Positions 58,638 through 64,000 of a stretch of DNA of 64,000 nt are shown here, in pieces. Origin of the DNA: JAQGMJ01 sp036498945 (GTDB taxonomy: Bacteria; Pseudomonadota; Gammaproteobacteria; Burkholderiales; JAEUOS01). Made by a program: the position numbers and the translations under genes. The notes beneath the pieces were generated by a model. That model was not told the origin of the DNA and ran no database searches. It saw only the letters and a list, made by a program, of their open reading frames with translations. The DNA lies in NCBI GenBank assembly GCA_036498945.1, contig DASYEQ010000094.1, positions 14,942 to 78,941 on the forward strand, in the 5' to 3' direction. Position 1 is the stretch's first letter. The number at the start of each line of letters is the position of its first letter.

Positions 58638-59545
58638 CAGACGCCTATCAGCCCGGCCAGGAGGACGCCGGCGCCCCGGCCGAACCGGTGGTGCACGTCG
58701 GTGCGGAGTTGCGTGCCGCGCGCGAGCGCGCCGGCTTGTCCGTCGTCGATGTCGCGCAGCGCCTGAAATTCGCCATGCGCCAGATCGAGGCGCTGGAGGC
58801 CGACAATATCGATGCCTTGCCCGGCCTCACCTTCGTGCGTGGCTTCGTGCGCAGTTACGCCAGGATGCTCGGCCTGGACGCCGACCACCTGGTGGCGGCC
58901 CTGGAAGGCACGGTGCTGCGCGATACCGGCCCCAACACCGTGCAGCTGCAAAGCCTGACGGCCACCGCGCACAAGCCGTTTCCGATGCGCCAGAGCAGCT
59001 CCGGCAGCGCCTGGCCCTGGGTCATCGGCATGCTGATTGCCGTGGTCGGCATCGGCGGCTACATTCTTTACCAATGGCAGGTGCCGGCCCTGGTGAGCCA
59101 GTCCGCCGCCGGCAGCACGCCGGCGGCAAGCCCCAACGTCACCCCGGTGGCAAGCGATACGGCTGACCACGGCGCCGCCACCTCCGGCGCCGGAGTGAAC
59201 GCCGTGCCAGCGGCCAGCGCCGGCAGCAATGTCGCCCTGGCGGCCACGCCTTCGCTTTCGGTCTCGCCGCCGGCATCCGCTGCGCCGGCCAAGGGCGAAG
59301 GGGCAGGCAAAGACAAGATCCACCTGGTGTTCAGCGAGGAGTCCTGGACCGAGGTCCGCGGCGCCGGCGGCCAGATGCTGCTCTCGAAAAACAACCTGCC
59401 CGGCAGCGATGTCTGGCTGGACGGCACGCCGCCGTTCGACTTCGTCATCGGCAACGCCAAGGGAGTCAAGCTCTACTATCGCGGCAGCGAAGTCGACCTC
59501 ACGCCTTACGTCAAGGTCTCGGTCGCGCGCATGCAGCTCAAGTAA
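58634..59545 (+). CDS. RodZ-like helix-turn-helix membrane protein
   Basis: 303 aa. A HTH domain (about 22-95; LRAARERAGLSVVDVAQRLK) is cytoplasmic, one membrane helix lies at about 128-148 (WPWVIGMLIAVVGIGGYILY), and the periplasmic part has an Ala/Pro/Ser linker and a DUF4115-type domain (WTEVRGAGGQMLLSK). RodZ ties MreB to the cell wall machinery. GTG 58634 overlaps the pilF TGA. Its place before ispG fits the standard cluster. Confidence 0.92.
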   Translation: MTDAYQPGQEDAGAPAEPVVHVGAELRAARERAGLSVVDVAQRLKFAMRQIEALEADNIDALPGLTFVRGFVRSYARMLGLDADHLVAALEGTVLRDTGPNTVQLQSLTATAHKPFPMRQSSSGSAWPWVIGMLIAVVGIGGYILYQWQVPALVSQSAAGSTPAASPNVTPVASDTADHGAATSGAGVNAVPAASAGSNVALAATPSLSVSPPASAAPAKGEGAGKDKIHLVFSEESWTEVRGAGGQMLLSKNNLPGSDVWLDGTPPFDFVIGNAKGVKLYYRGSEVDLTPYVKVSVARMQLK

Positions 59546-59555
59546 GGACCGCATC

Positions 59556-60797
59556 ATGAGCATGATCCAGCGGCGCAAGAGTCGCCAGACCGAAATCCGC
59601 TACGGCAGCCGTTCCGTGCTGGTGGGCGGCGACGCACCGGTGATGGTGCAGTCGATGACCAACACCGACACGGCGGATGCGATCGGCACCGCCATCCAGG
59701 TGAAAGACCTGGCGCGCGCCGGTTCCGAAGTGGTGCGCATCACCGTCAATACCGCCGAAGCGGCGGCGGCCGTGCCGGCGATCCGCGAACAGCTGGACAA
59801 GATGGGCGTGGACGTGCCGCTGGTAGGCGACTTCCACTTCAACGGCCACAAGCTGCTCACCGCCTATCCGGGCTGTGCCGAGGCGCTGTCGAAATACCGT
59901 ATCAACCCCGGCAACGTCGGCAAGGGCTCGCGCCATGACGACAACTTCGCGCAGATGATCGAAGTGGCCTGCAAGTACGACAAGCCGGTGCGCATCGGCG
60001 TCAACTGGGGCAGCCTGGACCAGGACCTGGCGAAGCGCATGATGGACGAGAACGCCAAGCTCGCCCAACCCCTGGATGCCGACGAGGTGCTGCGCGAGGC
60101 GCTCATCACCTCCGCCATCGGCAGCGCCATGCGCGCCGAGGAACTGGGCCTGAAGGGCGACCGCATCATCCTCTCCTGCAAGGTAAGCGGCGTGCAGGAC
60201 CTGATTGCGGTTTATTCCGAACTGGCCAAGCGCTGCGACTATCCGCTGCACCTGGGGCTTACCGAGGCAGGCATGGGCAGCAAGGGCATCGTGGCATCGA
60301 GTGCCGCGCTGGCCGTGCTGTTGCAACAGGGCATCGGCGACACCATTCGCATTTCGCTCACCCCCGAACCGGGTGGCGACCGCACCAAGGAAGTGGTGGT
60401 GGCGCAGGAGCTGCTGCAGACGATGGGCTTTCGCTCCTTCTCGCCGCTGGTGATTGCCTGCCCGGGTTGCGGGCGCACCACCAGCACGGTGTTCCAGACT
60501 CTCGCTTCCGACATCCAGGCCTACCTGCGCCAGCAGATGCCGCTATGGAAGGCGCAATACCCGGGGGTGGAAGAAATGCACGTGGCCGTGATGGGTTGCG
60601 TGGTCAATGGCCCGGGCGAATCCAAGCACGCCAACATCGGCATCAGCCTGCCGGGCACCGGCGAATCCCCCGTGGCCCCGGTGTACGTCGATGGCGCGCA
60701 CAGCGTGACCCTCAAAGGTGAACGCATCGCCGAAGAGTTTCAGGCCATCGTCGATGAATACGTGAAGAATCATTACGGCGCCGCGGTGCCGGCATAG
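59556..60797 (+). CDS. ispG: 4-Hydroxy-3-methylbut-2-en-1-yl diphosphate synthase
   Basis: 413 aa [4Fe-4S] enzyme of the MEP isoprenoid pathway. It begins RRKSRQTEIRYGSRSVLVGG with GGDAPVMVQSMTNTDT; the cluster cysteines lie in ACPGCGRT and GCVVNGPGE. It is longer than E. coli IspG by an internal segment of about 40 residues, as usual in betaproteobacteria. ATG 59556 follows AAGGA. Confidence 0.98.
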   Translation: MSMIQRRKSRQTEIRYGSRSVLVGGDAPVMVQSMTNTDTADAIGTAIQVKDLARAGSEVVRITVNTAEAAAAVPAIREQLDKMGVDVPLVGDFHFNGHKLLTAYPGCAEALSKYRINPGNVGKGSRHDDNFAQMIEVACKYDKPVRIGVNWGSLDQDLAKRMMDENAKLAQPLDADEVLREALITSAIGSAMRAEELGLKGDRIILSCKVSGVQDLIAVYSELAKRCDYPLHLGLTEAGMGSKGIVASSAALAVLLQQGIGDTIRISLTPEPGGDRTKEVVVAQELLQTMGFRSFSPLVIACPGCGRTTSTVFQTLASDIQAYLRQQMPLWKAQYPGVEEMHVAVMGCVVNGPGESKHANIGISLPGTGESPVAPVYVDGAHSVTLKGERIAEEFQAIVDEYVKNHYGAAVPA

Positions 60798-60807
60798 AGT
60801 TTCAGGA

Positions 60808-62112
60808 ATGAGTCAAGAAAAGAAGCCCGCCAAGCTGCAAGCAGTCAAGGGCATGAACGATTTCTTCGCCGACGAGGCGGGGTTGCTGCAGGCGCTCGAA
60901 TCGCACCTGCATGGCTGGTTGTCGTCCTACGGCTACCGCAACGTGCGCACGCCGGTGCTGGAGCAGACCGCGCTGTTCCGCCGCGGCATCGGCGAAGTCA
61001 CCGACATCGTCGAGAAGGAGATGTTCTCCTTCACCGACCGCCTGAACGGCGATGAGCTGACCATGCGGCCGGAATTCACCGCCGGCATCGTGCGCGCGGC
61101 CGTCGAGCACAGCCTGCTCTACAACGGCCCGCAACGCGTGTTTTCGATGGGGCCGGTGTTCCGCCACGAGCGCCCGCAACGCGGCCGCTATCGCCAGTTC
61201 CACCAGATCGACGTCGAGGCGCTGGGCTTTGCCGGGCCGGATATCGACGCCGAACTGATCGTGATGCTCAAGCGCCTGTGGGACGATCTCAAGCTCGAAG
61301 GCGTGCGCCTGGAGATCAACACCCTGGGCAGCCCTGAAGAGCGCGCCGCGCATCGCCAGGCGCTGATCACCTATTTCGAAGCGAATGCGGACCTGCTGGA
61401 CGAAGACGCCAAACGGCGCCTGCACAGCAACCCGCTGCGCATCCTCGACACCAAGAATCCGACCATGCAGGCGATGGTCAACGCCGCGCCGCGCCTGGAC
61501 CAGCACCTGGGCGAGGCTTCGCGCCAGCACTTCGAGGAAGTGCAAGCGTATCTGCGCGAAGCCGGCATCGAGTACACCATCAATCCGCGCCTGGTGCGCG
61601 GCCTGGACTACTACAACCTGACGGTGTTCGAATGGATCACCGACCAGCTTGGCAGCCAGGGCACCATCTGCGGCGGCGGGCGCTATGACGGCCTGATCGA
61701 ACTCTTCGGCGGCAAGAGCGAGCCGGCGGTGGGGTTTGCCATCGGCGTGGAGCGCCTGGTCGAGCTGGTGAAGCAGACCGGCGCGCTCGCCGGCAGCCCC
61801 CGCTGCGACGTTTACGTGGTACACCAGAGCACCCGCGCCGAAGGCGCGCGCTATGCCTTTGGCCTGGCCGAGAAGCTGCGCAACACCGGCCTGGAGGTGG
61901 TCCTGCACTGCGGCGGCGGCTCCTTCAAGTCGCAGATGAAAAAGGCCGACGGCAGCGGCGCCGAGTTCGCGGTGATCGTCGGCGACGAGGAACTCGCGGC
62001 GGGCGAAGCGACTCTCAAAGCCCTGCGCAGTGAAGCGGCGCAGGAGCGCATCAAGGCGGATCAGCTGGCCGCGCGCATCATTGAATTACTCCCTGAAGAA
62101 CAGGAAAACTGA
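60808..62112 (+). CDS. hisS: Histidyl-tRNA synthetase
   Basis: 434 aa class II synthetase. Motif 2 is FSMGPVFRHERPQRGRYRQF, motif 3 is GFAIGVERL, and RGLDYYNLTVFEW marks histidine binding. The anticodon-binding domain fills the last 100 residues. TCAGGA precedes ATG 60808. yfgM follows two bases after the stop. Confidence 0.99.
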   Translation: MSQEKKPAKLQAVKGMNDFFADEAGLLQALESHLHGWLSSYGYRNVRTPVLEQTALFRRGIGEVTDIVEKEMFSFTDRLNGDELTMRPEFTAGIVRAAVEHSLLYNGPQRVFSMGPVFRHERPQRGRYRQFHQIDVEALGFAGPDIDAELIVMLKRLWDDLKLEGVRLEINTLGSPEERAAHRQALITYFEANADLLDEDAKRRLHSNPLRILDTKNPTMQAMVNAAPRLDQHLGEASRQHFEEVQAYLREAGIEYTINPRLVRGLDYYNLTVFEWITDQLGSQGTICGGGRYDGLIELFGGKSEPAVGFAIGVERLVELVKQTGALAGSPRCDVYVVHQSTRAEGARYAFGLAEKLRNTGLEVVLHCGGGSFKSQMKKADGSGAEFAVIVGDEELAAGEATLKALRSEAAQERIKADQLAARIIELLPEEQEN

Positions 62113-62114
62113 AC

Positions 62115-62768
62115 ATGGCGGCATTGGACTTAGAAGAACAGGAACAGCTCGACGAACTCAAGGCCTGGTGGAACCGTTACGGCAACCTGGTGCTGACGGC
62201 CATCATCCTGGTGATGCTGGTGATCGCGGGCTTCAATGCCTGGCGCTATTACCAGCGCAGCCAGTCGGCAGCTGCCTACGTGCTGTACGACGAATTGCAG
62301 AACGTGAGCGCAGCGAAGGACAAGGCAAAGAGCGCCGAACTGGCCGGGCAGCTCCTGGAACGTTATCCGCGCACCACCTTTGCTCCCCTGGCGGCGCTGA
62401 CCAATGCCCGCGTGCAGCAGGATGCGGGCGATGCCAAGGCAGCGCAGGCGCAATTGCAATGGGTGGTCGATAGCGGGAAGGACGAAGACCTGCGCAACGT
62501 CGCCCGCGTGCGCCTGGCAGGCCTCCTGCTGGACCAGAAAAAATACGACGACGCGCTGAAGCTGATGGCCGCCGCCCATCCCGCGTCCTTCGACGCGGTG
62601 TTCCTTGACCGCAAGGGCGACATCCTGTTCGCCCAGGGCAAGACGGCGGACGCGCGCGCTGCCTGGCAGGACGCCTATGCCAAGGCGGATGCCAAGGACA
62701 CCCTGCGCCAGGTGATCCAGCTCAAACTCGAACTGGCGGGCGGCAGCGCGGCCAAGGCGACCTCATGA
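62115..62768 (+). CDS. yfgM: YfgM-like membrane-anchored TPR protein
   Basis: 217 aa. One N-terminal helix (about 24-44; LVLTAIILVMLVIAGF) anchors a periplasmic TPR domain (LAGQLLERYPRTTFAPLAAL, and later LDRKGDILFAQGKTADARAA). In E. coli YfgM contacts SecYEG and PpiD. It overlaps bamB by ATGA. Confidence 0.94.
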   Translation: MAALDLEEQEQLDELKAWWNRYGNLVLTAIILVMLVIAGFNAWRYYQRSQSAAAYVLYDELQNVSAAKDKAKSAELAGQLLERYPRTTFAPLAALTNARVQQDAGDAKAAQAQLQWVVDSGKDEDLRNVARVRLAGLLLDQKKYDDALKLMAAAHPASFDAVFLDRKGDILFAQGKTADARAAWQDAYAKADAKDTLRQVIQLKLELAGGSAAKATS

Positions 62769-63955
62769 TGCGCGGGTTCTCGCGTGCGCGCCTGTGCCTG
62801 GCGCTGGCGGCGCTGAGCCTTGTGGCCGGCTGTTCCTCGTTTTCGGACAGCAACTTCAATCCGCTCAACTGGTTTTCCAGCTCGACCAACAAGCCGGCGG
62901 AACTGACCGCGATCAAGCCCACGCTGACCTTCACCCGCCTGTGGAGCGCTTCGGTGGGCGATGCCGGTGCCTATGTCTTTACGCCGGCGGTGGTGGGCGA
63001 CACGGTGTATGCGGCCGATGCCGACGGCTATATCTCGGCCTTTGAGGTGAAAACCGGCAAGCGGCGCTGGCGCGAACGCGCCGACCGCAGCGGTCTTTCC
63101 GCCGGCGTTGGCGCATCCGCGGATATCGCGGTGGTGGCTACCGTGGCCGGCGAGGTGGTGGCACTGGACAACAAGGGCCGCGAAAAGTGGCGCGCGCGCC
63201 TGCCCAGCGTCGTGCTGGCGCCGCCGCTGGTGACTGACAGTGCGGTACTGGTGCGCAGCGACGATAATCACATCTACGCTTTCAACCCCGTCGACGGCAA
63301 GCGCATGTGGGTCTACCAGCGCACCGCGCCGGCACTCGTGCTACGCAACATCGGCGGCATGGTGGCGGGTTCGGACGGCATCGCCTACGTCGGCTACCCC
63401 GGCGGCAAGCTGGTGGCGCTGGGCCTGGCCAACGGCTCGCTGCGCTGGGAGGCGACCGTGGCGCTCTCCAAGGGCACCACCGAGCTGGAGCGTATCGCCG
63501 ACATCTCCAGCAGCCCGGTGCTGGCCGGGCGCGAGGTATGCGCCGTGGCCTACCAGGGCCGCGCCGCGTGCTTCCAGACCAGCAACGGCCAGCCGCTTTG
63601 GGGACGCGACATTTCCAGTGCCGCCGGCATGGCGGTGGACGAGCGCTTCATGTTCATCTCCGACGAGAAATCAGCAGTGGTGGCATTGGCGCGCAACAGT
63701 GGTTCTTCCCTGTGGAAGCAGGACAAGCTGCTGTACCGCCAGATCTCCGGCCCGGTATCGGTCGGCCGCGCGGTGGTGGTGGGCGATTACCAGGGCTACC
63801 TGCACGCGCTGTCGCGCGAGGACGGCAGCTTCATCGGCCGCCAGGCCACCGGCGGCGGCGCCATCATGACCGCACCGCAACTGTTCAACGTGCCGGACAA
63901 GGACGCGATCCTGGTGCAGACGCGCAAGGGCGATTTGATCGTCTATACGCTGTAG
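62765..63955 (+). CDS. bamB: Outer-membrane assembly lipoprotein BamB
   Basis: 396 aa. A lipobox LVAGC (Cys23) precedes an eight-bladed PQQ-type beta-propeller (GKRRWRERADRSGLSAGVG and GKRMWVYQR). BamB supports BamA in inserting barrel proteins, so its need overlaps with the sigma-E response encoded at 23 kb. der would be expected just after the window end. Bases 63956-64000 contain no recognisable start. Confidence 0.97.
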   Translation: MMRGFSRARLCLALAALSLVAGCSSFSDSNFNPLNWFSSSTNKPAELTAIKPTLTFTRLWSASVGDAGAYVFTPAVVGDTVYAADADGYISAFEVKTGKRRWRERADRSGLSAGVGASADIAVVATVAGEVVALDNKGREKWRARLPSVVLAPPLVTDSAVLVRSDDNHIYAFNPVDGKRMWVYQRTAPALVLRNIGGMVAGSDGIAYVGYPGGKLVALGLANGSLRWEATVALSKGTTELERIADISSSPVLAGREVCAVAYQGRAACFQTSNGQPLWGRDISSAAGMAVDERFMFISDEKSAVVALARNSGSSLWKQDKLLYRQISGPVSVGRAVVVGDYQGYLHALSREDGSFIGRQATGGGAIMTAPQLFNVPDKDAILVQTRKGDLIVYTL

Positions 63956-64000
63956 GGGAGACCGCGCCGGCGGTTTGCAAGGGCGCGTTCGCCGCGGGGT

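Overview
The window is GC-rich chromosomal DNA from a betaproteobacterium. This rests on gene order and protein types: yceD-rpmF-plsX-fabH-fabD-fabG-acpP-fabF, then rpoE-rseA-rseB-mucD-lepA-lepB-DUF4845-rnc-era-recO-pdxJ-acpS-nagZ, and accA-tilS, ndk-rlmN-pilF-rodZ-ispG-hisS-yfgM-bamB. The order (Rhodocyclales, Burkholderiales or Nitrosomonadales) cannot be settled from the sequence alone. I see no rRNA, tRNA, CRISPR array, insertion sequence or replication origin.

Layout. 0-16 kb: single metabolic and accessory genes (fused oxoprolinase/hydantoinase, MipA/OmpV porin-like protein, Tat-exported ABC binding protein, DUF2461, HEAT/TPR protein, DUF1631, ComEC, class V aminotransferase, an internally duplicated protein of unknown function, a short RsmI paralogue and a Maf pyrophosphatase). 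16-22.6 kb: fatty-acid/phospholipid operon behind a clear sigma-70-type promoter and a structured leader. 22.6-36 kb: the sigma-E envelope stress locus running into translation, RNA-processing, repair, PLP and cell-wall recycling genes. 36-43.5 kb: a branched-chain/aromatic amide ABC importer (two tandem paralogous binding proteins, livHMGF) followed by a lone TRAP binding protein. 43.5-50 kb: an accessory stretch with a lone terminase small subunit-like gene, three small genes each followed by the same ~29-bp repeat, a GDCCVxC protein, a DUF3833 lipoprotein, and a partial 3-hydroxyanthranilate meta-cleavage pathway (2-aminomuconate deaminase, 3-hydroxyanthranilate dioxygenase, ACMS decarboxylase) with a dienelactone hydrolase and an extradiol-dioxygenase-like protein. 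Palindromic repeats resembling neisserial dRS3 lie at both edges of this stretch. 50-53 kb: Ser/Thr kinase and PP2C phosphatase pair. 53-64 kb: DNA glycosylase, accA, tilS, ndk, rlmN, pilF, rodZ-like, ispG, hisS, yfgM, bamB.

How it fits together. AcpS (34.5 kb) activates the AcpP made in the fab operon (21 kb), and AccA (54 kb) feeds malonyl-CoA to FabD. RpoE/RseA/RseB control the envelope stress response in which MucD and BamB act. The liv transporter, TRAP binding protein and nba-type enzymes could form one uptake-and-degradation unit for an aromatic or amino-acid-derived substrate, although several pathway steps are not in the window.

Most novel signals. (1) A cassette-like row of small genes with a conserved ~29-bp repeat after each stop codon at 44.5-45.4 kb. 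(2) A pair of intergenic hairpins with compensatory stem changes placed directly after the stop codons of era and a DNA glycosylase gene. (3) Two further dispersed repeat families (38.7/48.2 kb and 43.5/49.9 kb) around the catabolic accessory region. None of these was searched against a database; they are read directly from the sequence.
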